This document shows, piece after piece, positions 15,617-25,000 of a stretch of 64,000 bases of DNA (the first letter of the stretch is position 1; each line of letters opens with the position of its first letter). Origin of the DNA: a virus; IMG/VR virus record IMGVR_UViG_3300027759_000007, positions 1-64,000 of that record; one strand, given 5' to 3'. The translations under genes were made by a program, and so were the position numbers. Below the pieces are notes generated by a model. That model was given only the letters and a program-made list of their open reading frames with translations, was not told where the DNA came from and made no database searches.

Positions 15617-15826
15617 ATGACCCAAGCAACTATTTTTCTTAACCAAGTGCGAGCACGCATCTCCGAACAAACCAACTGGTCGCGTATTGCTCGCTTCCCT
15701 TACTCATACAAGCACAAAGAACGCCAGAAACGGGTGTTCGTCATCACCCGCGAAGATAGACGATTTACCGTCGTCGCTGACAACTTTACTCAAGCCGATA
15801 ATCGCCTGACATCTCTCCTAGCATGA
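15617..15826 (+). CDS. Small hypothetical protein
   Basis: A 69-residue, basic, soluble protein from ATG 15617, which follows the recurrent TTTTAGAAACCCT context also seen before the regulator at 1986. Sequence such as RFPYSYKHKERQKRVFVITREDRRFTVVADNF suggests a small beta-rich fold. No family recognised. It overlaps the next ATG by 4 nt. Confidence 0.55.
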   Translation: MTQATIFLNQVRARISEQTNWSRIARFPYSYKHKERQKRVFVITREDRRFTVVADNFTQADNRLTSLLA

Positions 15827-16008
15827 GTGACTATTTGATTTTTGCCGCTGGCTTCCTAACCGCTTCATTGCTCTCGGCTGCGTACATCTTCCATCTTTGC
15901 AACCAGCACATCGCTGATCTCCACGATGTCAAAGAAGCTGGGCGCAAGCGTGGTTATGCTGAAGGCTACCAACGCAAAGCTCTGTCGGCTTATGCACCAA
16001 CCAACTGA
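15823..16008 (+). CDS. Small single-pass membrane protein
   Basis: A 61-residue protein. A hydrophobic segment YLIFAAGFLTASLLSAAYIFHL (about 4-25) at the N-terminus is followed by a charged cytosolic-type tail rich in K, R and E. It could be an inner-membrane anchor. No family recognised. It lies in the small gene run after the large terminase. Confidence 0.55.
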   Translation: MSDYLIFAAGFLTASLLSAAYIFHLCNQHIADLHDVKEAGRKRGYAEGYQRKALSAYAPTN

Positions 16009-16012
16009 ATCT

Positions 16013-16198
16013 ATGCCCACCAAAGATCAGTCCCTCGAACTCCTGAAAGTCGCTACCCTGGTTCTTCTTGTAGCTGCCTGCTTTGGGTTAGCTCAACAGC
16101 GTGAGAACCTAAAAGCCGAAGCTGTGAAACACGGAGCCGCCGAGTGGTTGGTAAACCCCGACACCGGAGACACGACCTTCACTTGGAAAGAGAAATAA
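16013..16198 (+). CDS. Small single-pass membrane protein
   Basis: A 61-residue protein from ATG 16013; longer in-frame starts would overlap the upstream gene heavily. A single TM helix LLKVATLVLLVAACFGLA (about 10-27) is followed by a soluble C-terminal region, QQRENLKAEAVKHGAAEWLVNPDTGDTTFTW. The AEWxVxxxTGxTxFxW ending resembles small phage proteins of unknown function with the same layout. Likely inner-membrane bound. Confidence 0.6.
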   Translation: MPTKDQSLELLKVATLVLLVAACFGLAQQRENLKAEAVKHGAAEWLVNPDTGDTTFTWKEK

Positions 16199-16202
16199 TT
16201 TT

Positions 16203-16742
16203 ATGACTGACCAAATCGCACTCGACTCCCACACCTCTGAATGCTCTCTCGCCAGAGGTGACTTTGCACCATTCCTGACAGGGAGCCTTATCCTAGAGAT
16301 GGGTGCAGGAGGTGACACGACTGTCCCTCACGCTCTCACCTTCGACATGCCGCAGCCCTACACCCGTGTCGGCGGGGTTCCTCAGATCCTCCGAGGTGAC
16401 TGCCGCAACCTCGGCATGTTCTGTGATGGAGTCATTGATGGCATTGCCAGTCATCACCTACTGGAGGACTGGACCTACAACGATTTAGTGCCCCTGCTGG
16501 CTGAGTGGCGTCGAGTGTTGAAGGTTGGCGGTGTCATCTGCACCAACTGTCCTAACCAGCAAACCTTCTTGGCCCACTGTGCTGCGACAGGCCAAGGAAC
16601 GAATGATGCCCACAAGGAGCCAGACTTCAGCATTGGCAACTTCGAGAGGTTGGTGTTGGCAAAGACTGGACCTTGGAAGACTGTGCTGCGTAAGCCAGTG
16701 GTGCCTCCGTATTCATGGTATCTTGTGATTGAAAAAGCATGA
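16203..16742 (+). CDS. SAM-dependent methyltransferase (type 11-like)
   Basis: A 179-residue class I methyltransferase. SLILEMGAGGDTTVPHA (about 29-45) is the motif I glycine loop, DGVIDGIASHHLLEDW the motif IV region, and LAEWRRVLKVGGVICTNCPNQ (about 98-118) the classic 'L.E..RVLKPGG' segment. It heads the sugar-modification cluster (16203-21069), so it may methylate a glycan or sugar nucleotide. Its stop overlaps the next gene. Confidence 0.8.
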   Translation: MTDQIALDSHTSECSLARGDFAPFLTGSLILEMGAGGDTTVPHALTFDMPQPYTRVGGVPQILRGDCRNLGMFCDGVIDGIASHHLLEDWTYNDLVPLLAEWRRVLKVGGVICTNCPNQQTFLAHCAATGQGTNDAHKEPDFSIGNFERLVLAKTGPWKTVLRKPVVPPYSWYLVIEKA

Positions 16743-17716
16743 AGCACCCAAAGATTTACATTCTGAGCGCCCACGCGAAAGGAGACATCGACGGCACGAC
16801 GATGCAGAACATCCTGTGCCATCTCCCCAATCGCACGACCGAGCTTGTCGAGGCAGACGCGGTTCTGGTGCCAGTGTCTCACTTTGAAGACTTCAAAATG
16901 AACCCGCTTCTCAGAAAAGTGAAGAAGCCTATCATTCTGATGGATTTCATGGAGTATTACTCAGGAACCTCTGAGAACGTGACTCACCTGTTTGGGTCGA
17001 GGCATCGCGAAGCATGGTACAACTGCCCTGGGGGCGCATGGGACGAGTTTCACCAGTGGTGCGTGGAGAACCCGCCCGTGCTGACCTTCAAGCGTGAACT
17101 CTACCAGTGTGACGCCTCAGACAAGGTGGTGCCTATTGAGTGGCCTTGCTACCTGCCCGCGTGGGAGATCGAGCCAAAGTCCAACTTCGATGCTCGCCCT
17201 TTTGAACTGTTCTTCAACTGGGGGATGAGCCACCACTCTCGCCCTGCGTTTGCTGCTCAGGCTTATCAACTAATGGCAGAAGGTAAGATCGACATCGTTT
17301 CCCACTTTGACTGCATCGACTCCAAAGCTAATGAGCCGCACCGCAAGTGGATCAGCATCCACTCCCCCCACACGCACCGCACCAACATCAACGAGATTGC
17401 TCGCAGACAGGCCCAGTCGAAGATGAGTCTTTCGCTGCCTGGGGCGGGTGTTAAGTGCTTCCGTAGTTGTGAGCATCTAGTCCACACAGTCCCTCTGAAG
17501 CTACAGGACAGCATGGCTTGGTCCTTCCCGTGGGAGCATGGAGAGAACTGCCTTCAACTACCGTGGTCTTCCAACATGGCTTTAGACGCTTACGACTACG
17601 CCAAGCACTTCGACCTTCACTCTATCTATGCGTCGGCTCAAGACCTTGCTGACAGATACCGAGTCCACCGCTACACTGCCGAATACATCATGCCCCGCAT
17701 CCGCCGAGTCCTATGA
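16739..17716 (+). CDS. Exostosin-like glycosyltransferase
   Basis: A 325-residue protein. The C-terminal half, HRTNINEIARRQAQSKMSLSLPGAGVKCFRSCEHLVHTVPLKL, fits the exostosin/GT47-like pattern 'S.F.L.P.G....R..E....G..P', and YRVHRYTAEYIMPRIRRVL follows. The N-terminal region (IYILSAHAKGDIDG) is Rossmann-like. It probably has a GT-B fold and transfers a sugar to a glycan or protein. It sits between two methyltransferases with 4-nt overlaps. Confidence 0.65.
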   Translation: MKHPKIYILSAHAKGDIDGTTMQNILCHLPNRTTELVEADAVLVPVSHFEDFKMNPLLRKVKKPIILMDFMEYYSGTSENVTHLFGSRHREAWYNCPGGAWDEFHQWCVENPPVLTFKRELYQCDASDKVVPIEWPCYLPAWEIEPKSNFDARPFELFFNWGMSHHSRPAFAAQAYQLMAEGKIDIVSHFDCIDSKANEPHRKWISIHSPHTHRTNINEIARRQAQSKMSLSLPGAGVKCFRSCEHLVHTVPLKLQDSMAWSFPWEHGENCLQLPWSSNMALDAYDYAKHFDLHSIYASAQDLADRYRVHRYTAEYIMPRIRRVL

Positions 17717-18318
17717 ATTTTGACCTTATCAAGAAGCACATCAACCCGAAGTCGATTTTAGACGTGGGAAGTAACGTCGGTCACTGGCACAACGAAGCCC
17801 GACTGCACTGGCTCAACGCCTACTTCTTCCTTATCGAAGGCAATCCAGCTTGTGCCGAGCAGCTAGCTATGACTGGAGCCAGTATGCGAATCGCCCTGCT
17901 GAGTGACACTGAGAAGGAGGTGACGTTCTTCACGCGCAATGATGCTCCGACCTGCACAGGGGCAAGCTACTACCGTGAAAACACTGAGTTCTACGATGAA
18001 AGCAAAGCAGTCCCTCACACCATGCTCACGCAACGCCTAGACGACGTGGTGGAGGGCCATACTTTTGAGCTTATCAAGATCGACACCCAAGGCAGTGAAC
18101 TGGACATCCTTCGCGGAGCGCCCAACACCCTCAACGCAGCTAGAGCCGTCATCATGGAGGTGAGTCTCACCAACTACAACGAGGGTGCGCCTCAGATGAG
18201 TGAGACGGTCATGTTCATGGAGGCCCACGGCTTCTACCTAGCCGAGAATCTTGGCGATATTGTCCACCCTGTTCAACGCAACGTCATCCAACGCGACTGT
18301 CTTTTCCTCCGCTTATGA
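17713..18318 (+). CDS. FkbM family methyltransferase
   Basis: A 201-residue methyltransferase. Motif I is SILDVGSNVGHW (about 14-25) and the FkbM signature is ELIKIDTQGSELDILRGA (about 117-134). RAVIMEVSLTNYNEGAP and MFMEAHGFYLAENL complete the family pattern. FkbM enzymes methylate O-positions of sugars or natural products. The genomic setting among glycosyltransferases suggests capping of a glycan chain. It overlaps both neighbours. Confidence 0.88.
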   Translation: MNFDLIKKHINPKSILDVGSNVGHWHNEARLHWLNAYFFLIEGNPACAEQLAMTGASMRIALLSDTEKEVTFFTRNDAPTCTGASYYRENTEFYDESKAVPHTMLTQRLDDVVEGHTFELIKIDTQGSELDILRGAPNTLNAARAVIMEVSLTNYNEGAPQMSETVMFMEAHGFYLAENLGDIVHPVQRNVIQRDCLFLRL

Positions 18319-19055
18319 GCCTTCAAATTGTTGCTGTCGCTAATGGCGAGCCAACTCACGACTACCTCAAGAGAGGCTGGGAAGCCTTTCTCAAATCATC
18401 GAGGCGTTATGGCTTCGAGCCGTTCGTTCTTGGGTGGGGTCAACCGTGGCAAGGGCTTGGTAGTAAGCCCAAGCTACTCAAGAAAGCCGTCGAGGACGGG
18501 CTTGTGAGTGCTGACCATCTGCTGTTCGTGGACGCTTTCGATGTCTGGTTCGGCTCCAACCCTGAGAACATCCTCAAGTTGTTCCTGATGCAGTCTGACT
18601 ATGACATCATCTGGAACGCCGAGAAGAACTGCTTTCCAAACGCGGACTGGGCCAAGGACCACCCTGCTACAAGTTCTCCGTTCAAGTTCTTCAACTCAGG
18701 GATGAGCATCGGCAGGATCGGAGCCTACCACACCATCTTTGAGCAGATGAAGGTGGATGAGTGGCCCAACGACTACCAACGCAAAGACAAGTCATGGGTG
18801 CATGTGAACGACCAGCATCACGTCATGGAGAAGTTTCTCTTTGGGCAGTGCTCGGAAGGAGAGCCAAAGATGGCTCTCGACTCGGGGTGCTTGATGTTCC
18901 AAACGCTCACAGGGGTTGAAGCGAACGAATTATCCATCAAGCATGGGCGTGTCTTAAACCTTTTCACAGAGACTTGCCCTGTCGCTTTTCACGCCAACGG
19001 CGGCAGCAAGACAGCCGGACTCATGGAACCAATTCTGCAAGCCTTCGATCTATGA
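18315..19055 (+). CDS. PLOD1-3-like / GT-A glycosyltransferase
   Basis: A 246-residue GT-A-type enzyme. The metal-binding DxD lies in HLLFVDAFDVWFGSNPE (about 73-89), KFFNSGMSIG (about 118-127) is the acceptor-pocket motif, and the start IVAVANGEPTHDYLKRGWEAFLKSSRRYG is the N-terminal strand and helix. This pattern (FVDA.DV.F ... NSG ... G) is that of the PLOD1-3-like glycosyltransferase domain. Transfer of a hexose onto a protein or glycan is likely; donor and acceptor are unknown. Confidence 0.78.
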   Translation: MSLQIVAVANGEPTHDYLKRGWEAFLKSSRRYGFEPFVLGWGQPWQGLGSKPKLLKKAVEDGLVSADHLLFVDAFDVWFGSNPENILKLFLMQSDYDIIWNAEKNCFPNADWAKDHPATSSPFKFFNSGMSIGRIGAYHTIFEQMKVDEWPNDYQRKDKSWVHVNDQHHVMEKFLFGQCSEGEPKMALDSGCLMFQTLTGVEANELSIKHGRVLNLFTETCPVAFHANGGSKTAGLMEPILQAFDL

Positions 19056-20047
19056 AATCAGCTGAACTGACCTTTGGACACTCGGGCGACTTTGGGGATG
19101 TAGTCTTTGCGCTTGCCCTCGTTGAGCGCAGTGGAGGAGGTCACATCCGACTCTACGACCGACCCTACACCAAGGCTATCAGTTCGAGGGCTGGCGTGAT
19201 TGTCCCCCTGCTAAAAGCACAGCCTTACGTCAAGTCAGTGCAGATAGCGGAGCCAGATGAGAGCACTATCGACCTCTCCAAGTTTCGGTCACACTACCAG
19301 CCCGACCGCACGCTCCTCATGTCGCAGTGTCTCTACGCTGCCAGAGCCTATCAGACACCAGTGGTGCGAGGTGCAGAGGCTTGGCTGACAGCAACACCAA
19401 GCAAAGCTACCAAAGGCCGAGTCGTTATCGCTCGCAGCCCACGCTACCACAATGACAAGTTCCCGTGGGAGCGCATTCTAGCCCATTATGGAGATGAGTG
19501 TATCTTCATCGGGTTGAAAGAGGAGCACGACTATTTTGCAGATTCGTTCGGGCCTGTAGCGTATTTGAAGACTGACAATCTGCTAGACGTTGCAGAAGCT
19601 ATCGCAGGCTCAGACCTGTTCATCGGAAACCAGAGCAGCCCGAACTCAGTAGCCGAAGGACTCAAGCACCCTCGCATCTTGGAAGTGAGCGAGAAGCAGT
19701 GTGATTGCATCTACCCGAACCACGGCGTCCTGTGCTACGATGGCTTTCTGAGTGAGCTACCCGCAGCAGGTGGTAAAGAGCGTGAAGTCTTTGAGAAGCC
19801 GCCCACATTCAAGAAGCTCGACCTCATCATCTGCCCGCCGAGAGGCTGGCGCTACCCTGGACTGCCTACAAGCACTCATGCGAACGTGCTAGTGCCTCAA
19901 GTAGCCAAGCACCTCAACATCTCGAAAGAGGAAGCCCTTCCGCTGATGTACGACTACAACTGTCAGATCAACCCTGAGTTCTTCAAAGACCCAGCATCCG
20001 AGGCAAAATACGCCCGAGTTCGGAAAGCCATCGCAAACGCACAATGA
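19052..20047 (+). CDS. GT9/heptosyltransferase-like glycosyltransferase
   Basis: A 331-residue protein from ATG 19052, which overlaps the upstream stop; an extended start at 18974 would lie wholly inside the previous gene. GHSGDFGDVVFALALV resembles the N-terminal G-x-x-GD loop of ADP-heptose and related GT-B enzymes. GRVVIARSPRYHNDKFPWERIL and AEAIAGSDLFIGNQSSPNSVAEGLKHPRILEV (about 190-220) match the GT9 'L...SD.FIG.....H.A.G' C-terminal motif. It is the fifth member of the sugar cluster. Confidence 0.72.
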   Translation: MKSAELTFGHSGDFGDVVFALALVERSGGGHIRLYDRPYTKAISSRAGVIVPLLKAQPYVKSVQIAEPDESTIDLSKFRSHYQPDRTLLMSQCLYAARAYQTPVVRGAEAWLTATPSKATKGRVVIARSPRYHNDKFPWERILAHYGDECIFIGLKEEHDYFADSFGPVAYLKTDNLLDVAEAIAGSDLFIGNQSSPNSVAEGLKHPRILEVSEKQCDCIYPNHGVLCYDGFLSELPAAGGKEREVFEKPPTFKKLDLIICPPRGWRYPGLPTSTHANVLVPQVAKHLNISKEEALPLMYDYNCQINPEFFKDPASEAKYARVRKAIANAQ

Positions 20048-21069
20048 AAATCATCATCCCCATTGGCCCCAAAGACGCCACCAACCTAAATCTCCTTGTC
20101 CGAACCATCGTTTCGCTCGGGGAGGTCAAACAGCCTATTCTGATTGTCACCGTCCCGTCGCTCCTGACCGAGGCAGCACAAGCACAGGAGAACCTGCTGA
20201 AGGTCTGTGAGCGAGTCGAGCTTGTGGACACAGGCGACGAGTTTGCAGACGGCTGGTTCATGGGAGCCAACCGCATGTTTCACTGGGTCGCGACTCACCT
20301 CCACATGCAGGAGAACAAGCATGGCTGGCTATGGATGGAGGCTGATTGCTGCCCCCTGCGTTCAGGTTGGTCAGATGCCCTTGAACAAGAGTATCGTGAC
20401 GCCAAGAAACCCTTCATGGGTTTTGTCCGTCCTCAGAAGCACAAAGACGAGAAGGGCATCATTTATTTCAAGGCAGGAGACAACATGCTGGCGGGAGTGG
20501 CCCTTTACTCACCTCAGATGCTTACAGATCAAGAGATGCTGCCACTGTTCAATAATTTGAACATATCGCAGAGGAATGCTCACCCCAAGTATCCGTGGGA
20601 CATCTACTTGCGATGGAGATTCTTCAAGCGGGGTGTCCATGAAACCGCGCTGATGCATGACAAATGGCAAACGCTCAATTACCGTCGTGAAGGAGGTCAA
20701 CTTGTCTGCGAGGCTGCTCCTGATGCCCCAATGGGTACGGCTACGGGCGGTGTGATCCCTAAAGCTGCTGTGCTTGTTCACGGGTGCAAGGATGGCACGC
20801 TGCAAGAGTTGGTCATCGCAGAGCACTCGAAGCCAATCGCTAAGGTTGCTGCCCCGAAGACAGTGACATTTATCGTCGGAAACAAGAGCGACATTACCAA
20901 GGTGGAAGAGGTCATCCACACCCTCCGCACCGAAGGCATCAAGCCACGGGTGGGCGACATCGCCAAGAGAGCTGGACTATCGGCTGCTGATACTAAACCG
21001 ATCCTCGACCAACTTGGTCATGTGATCGGCACCGCAGGATGGGTAACACTGAAGGAGGAAGAAGTATGA
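20044..21069 (+). CDS. Glycosyltransferase with C-terminal winged-helix-like domain
   Basis: A 341-residue protein. The N-terminal part (MKIIIPIGPKDATNLNLLVRTI) and the GWLWMEADCCPLRSGW metal-site region (about 94-109) indicate a GT-A-like glycosyltransferase, and DNMLAGVALYSP is an acceptor-side motif. From about residue 280, KVEEVIHTLRTEGIKPRVGDIAKRAGLSAADTKPILDQLGHV reads as a helix-turn-helix, an unusual fusion. The HTH could tether the enzyme to DNA or be a small-domain adaptor. It ends the sugar cluster. Confidence 0.6.
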   Translation: MKIIIPIGPKDATNLNLLVRTIVSLGEVKQPILIVTVPSLLTEAAQAQENLLKVCERVELVDTGDEFADGWFMGANRMFHWVATHLHMQENKHGWLWMEADCCPLRSGWSDALEQEYRDAKKPFMGFVRPQKHKDEKGIIYFKAGDNMLAGVALYSPQMLTDQEMLPLFNNLNISQRNAHPKYPWDIYLRWRFFKRGVHETALMHDKWQTLNYRREGGQLVCEAAPDAPMGTATGGVIPKAAVLVHGCKDGTLQELVIAEHSKPIAKVAAPKTVTFIVGNKSDITKVEEVIHTLRTEGIKPRVGDIAKRAGLSAADTKPILDQLGHVIGTAGWVTLKEEEV

Positions 21070-21299
21070 GCGAGGCTAACCCTATTTGTACGCCTATAAC
21101 TGGACCAAACCCTGTCTTCATACGCCTTTGCCGCTGGGGCTTAGATGGTAAGTTCGCTTGGGTGCGGGACGACGGCGAACTGATGAGCCGAATTTATGAC
21201 ACTAAGGAGGAAGCTCAGAAAGACGACACTGTTAAACTCACCGAGCAAGAGCGTGAGGACATCCGCAGCGGTCGAATAATCTCACCCATAAAAATCTAA
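21066..21299 (+). CDS. Small hypothetical protein
   Basis: A 77-residue soluble protein from ATG 21066, which overlaps the upstream stop (the in-frame ATG at 21039 lies inside that gene). The sequence WGLDGKFAWVRDDGELMSRIYDTKEEAQKDDTVKL has a small beta/helix pattern. No family recognised. It ends in a 1-nt overlap with the next gene. Confidence 0.55.
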   Translation: MSEANPICTPITGPNPVFIRLCRWGLDGKFAWVRDDGELMSRIYDTKEEAQKDDTVKLTEQEREDIRSGRIISPIKI

Positions 21300-21529
21300 T
21301 GCACCAATTCATCAAAAAGATTCAAGACGGAAACCCGATGCAGAAGTTTCGGGCCAAGATTCAAGCCGAGACGGCTAAAGCCATCGAGACAATTATCAAC
21401 GAAGCGGACGAGATTCCTGGCATCGGGAAGCTAATCGCCAAGATTGACATGGACGGCGAGAACGTGTCTCTGCAAATGGGGGTCAAGCGTCCTCAATCAT
21501 CCAGCACCCAGGAGCATACTCAGGGGTAG
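21299..21529 (+). CDS. Small hypothetical protein at the convergent junction
   Basis: A 76-residue protein starting MHQFIKKIQDGNPMQKFRAKIQAE, mostly helical, ending in a polar tail. Its last 47 nt overlap the end of the minus-strand gene at 21483, so the convergent operons overlap in coding sequence with no terminator hairpin between them. Function unknown. Confidence 0.55.
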   Translation: MHQFIKKIQDGNPMQKFRAKIQAETAKAIETIINEADEIPGIGKLIAKIDMDGENVSLQMGVKRPQSSSTQEHTQG

Positions 21530-22073
21530 CACCGATCTTCTCATCCACTTGCTTGAGCACCTCCATAGGCATCAGCGCCTTGGAGGTGATGTCACACCCA
21601 CACGCAAGGCAGGACCGACGAAACACTTCAGGAGCACGGTGAACACGGCGACGGCCCATCAGGGCTGTCAGCTCCTTGGCAAGCCATCCACACCCGCCAC
21701 AACTGATCTGACCATTCTTGGGGCAGGCAGCACAGATGTCGAGCCTCCGACGATGCTCTTCCTCACTGACCATCTCGCCATTCTTGCGAAACTCGTTCAT
21801 GGTAGTGATAAACCTTCTCACGTCGTCACCTGTGAACCAACGACGCTTTGAGCCGACCTCTTCCCACTCTAGCTTGGGGTTGTTGAGGATGACGGTCTCA
21901 TGGATCTCGTCCACCCACCCCGGCTCCAGCGGCAGCGAGCAAGCGTTACGGTGGTCCCTAATCTTCTTCAAGAACGCACTCCAGCTCCAGTCTGCTGACG
22001 TTACGCCTGTCTCGGGCTGTGTATAAGTCCACATGCCTCCTACGGGGTGATTGGTGTTGACGATGTGCCTCAT
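21483..22073 (-). CDS. Zinc-cluster hypothetical protein
   Basis: A 196-residue protein. A cysteine-rich stretch DICAACPKNGQISCGGCGW (about 112-130) and later RRSCLACGCDITSKALMP (about 151-168) give six or more Cys, likely binding one or two Zn. The N-terminus is a W-rich domain (GGMWTYTQPETG). The pattern RLDICAxCPxN ... CxxCGC resembles zinc proteins in other phages ('R...C..C.....G.C..CGC...K'). It is last in the minus-strand late operon, overlapping the giant gene by 4 nt. Confidence 0.65.
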   Translation of the reverse strand: MRHIVNTNHPVGGMWTYTQPETGVTSADWSWSAFLKKIRDHRNACSLPLEPGWVDEIHETVILNNPKLEWEEVGSKRRWFTGDDVRRFITTMNEFRKNGEMVSEEEHRRRLDICAACPKNGQISCGGCGWLAKELTALMGRRRVHRAPEVFRRSCLACGCDITSKALMPMEVLKQVDEKIGATPEYAPGCWMIEDA

Positions 22074-25000
22074 TTCTTTTGGTCGTTATAGGTCATTACG
22101 CCAGCTCCAAAGAGCATGAGCGTGGTAAGTGCTGCGCCTTTTGGCATTCCGTGAGCTTCCATCGTTTCTCTGGCTTCATCAAAGGACATAGGCACCGTCA
22201 TCTTGTATGCTATATCCATAGGTGTGACAGTCTCACCAATGACGTTCTCACCTGTGACAAGATCGACAACTCCGCCGAACGCAGGAGAGAACTTTGTCCG
22301 CATGAAGGTAGAACCAACGTCGAACACGTTGCTACCGCCATAGGGCACCTTGTCAGTCTTGGCGACTTCGCGGAACAAGTTGGGTAGGCGAAAGGTGTCA
22401 CGGATCGGAACGATCTTTCCTGACGCTGATTTCTTTTCACCTGCGATGATGCGGGAAACAAACACCGTGGCTTGGATCAAACCACCGAGAGGATCGACGC
22501 GAGTGTCTCCATAGCGAATCTTGAGGAAGTCACTGGAGCGAGGATCAAACTCAAGAGGCTTGTCCTCGTCGTCTTGTGCCATGCCTGCCAGTGCGTACAC
22601 GATGGCAGCGCCCATGATAAACTTAGCATACTCTTGGAGAACTAAGGCTTTCGTGCGTCCAGTTGCTTTGAAGATTGGCATCCCGCCGATGATCTGGAAT
22701 CGGCTCACAACCAGACGTGGAGCGAAGAAGATGGTGTTAAGACCAACCGCAGCCTGATTGAATGCTCCTTTGCCAAGGTCTCCACGTCCCGTAGCTACAT
22801 TGATGTAGCGTGCAATCGACTCCATCTCCTCACGGGTAGGTGTTGGGCCTTTCTGAAGTTGATTCAGCAAAGAGTCAAAGGTGTCCGCCCGCATATTGTT
22901 GAGGAACGCTAGGTAGGCACGCTGGGAGCCACGCACTAAACTGCCGATGAACAAACCCTTCACACCACCGGGAATCTTGTCAACCCAGCGAGACATGAAC
23001 GCCTCCTCCTGTGCAGACATCTTGGTTTGATCAGTCTCAGCAATGTAAAGCCCTGCCATCACATAGTTGCGCCAGTTGTCACGTTGCTTCAGACGTTTCA
23101 AAGAAGCCTTGGAAACATCATCAGACGTGAATGCCTTGAGCATTGGTCCGATGTTTCTGAAAGCGCGGATGGGGTTGCCAAGTCCGATGAACCCGCCCTG
23201 ACGGAGCACGGCGCTCAAATCCATACTGGTGAGAATAGCTCGGGAAGTGTTGAGAACCTGCCCGCCAGTGTCGAACATCCGTTGCAGTTTTGTCCGTGAG
23301 GCGAGATGAGCCTCAAAGACTTTCTTCGACCACTCGGCTTTAATGTTGTCGAGGTCGATCTCCAACTGCATCAGGGAGTCGTCATACACCTTAGCAACCT
23401 TGGGGCGTTTGCGGAAGTCGCTTTTAGCAATTCGGTCCTCGTAGCCTTGGATCACACGTTGAAGCTGCTTGCGGTCTGCTTTGATCTTCTCGGCAACTGG
23501 GTCTCTGGCAGCATCTTCTTTGACCTTACGGAGACGTTGCACCTCTTCGCGCAGCGAGTCCCGTTCAGCACGGAGGTTCTTGATCTTCGCGACTTCTGGC
23601 GTCTTTGAGGGGCGAGTCTTGGAAGCAAGGTCGCCTTCGTTGATTTGCTTGTTGAGGCTATCAATCGACTTCTCAAGACTGGCGACCGCAGCGTCAACCA
23701 ATTCGTCATCAGTTTTTTGCTTCTTCCTGAAGCCGAGGTCTTCTTTCAGTTGGTCACGCTGCTCACGGAGAGTTTCGACTCTGGCTTTAAGTCGGAATAA
23801 CTGCGGAGACATCTCAGGCTTTAAGCCTTCCTTGGGCGCAAAGTCCTGTTCACGAATCTGCTTCTCCAATGCGTCAATCTGACGAGTAAGGGAAGCCTGG
23901 GCATCCTCGTTTACCTGCTCCTGCGTGCGAACGGGTAGTCCTTCCTCCTTGATGCGGAGTTCTTTCAGTGTTTGGGAAAGGGCATCGCGTGCGTCCATCT
24001 TTACTTGAAGCTGCTCGGTGAGCGGCGTCTTGTTCTGAGTAGGTGCGAAGTCTTTTTCTTTGATCTTGCGCTCAAGCTCCGTGATCTGCTTGTTAAGGTC
24101 TTTGAGACGAGCGGTAATGCGCTCCTGTGCTGTCGGTGGACGTGGAGGGTCAATCTCGTCTAGCTGCTTCTGGAGAGCGTCACGCTGGGCTTTTAGCTTG
24201 TTAGCTTCATCGTCATACTCCACGTCTTTGCGTGGACGATCAGTGCGCTTGCGCTCTTTGATCTGCTTATCAAGGTCTTCGATGCTGTTCTTTAGACGGG
24301 ACTTTACTGCGTCCAAAGGCGTCTTGATATTCCTGCCACTAGGGGCTTGTGGAATGTCCAAGTCCTTCATCGTCTGGTTGAGCAGACGCAAGGCTTCACG
24401 TTCTTCAGGAGTCGTCTCATCACGCTGCAAGCCCGCACGCAATGGAGCAACGCCAGCACGGGCACGCTCTAACTTGTCGAATAGAAGCTCAAGACGACGC
24501 ATCTGGCGCAGCTTGACGGCAGCGGCTTCAGGATCGGGGAACTTCACCTTCCCATAACCTGAGAACATGTCGCGAAGCTGCTGCTCAGTGATGGAGGGAT
24601 CAAACTCGTTGACCTCCTCGGTGATAACACCGAACACCTCATCAAGCAGTTCCTTGGAGTCACGCTTCAAGCCTGCCTCACCTTGCTCGACAAGCCACTC
24701 TTTCACACGGTTGTAAACCCAGCGGTCAGAGAGGGACTCGCCTTGGGACTCTACCAGTTGTTCGGCGTAGGACTTGGTGGTGCCTTCTTCAGGTTTCTCA
24801 AACACCGACTGCTCAGCTTCGAGGAGAGCGTCAGCTTCTTTCTTGATTTGAGGGATATGCTTCTCAATACCAGGGCCAAAGTCGCCAATCATCTTGGCAG
24901 TCAGGTCAGCTAAAGACACCACGCCTTCCGCAATGTAGGAAGCCATGATGACGGCGTGATCGAAGAGGTCGGCAGGGTTGAGGCCCATGTTGAGATTTCC

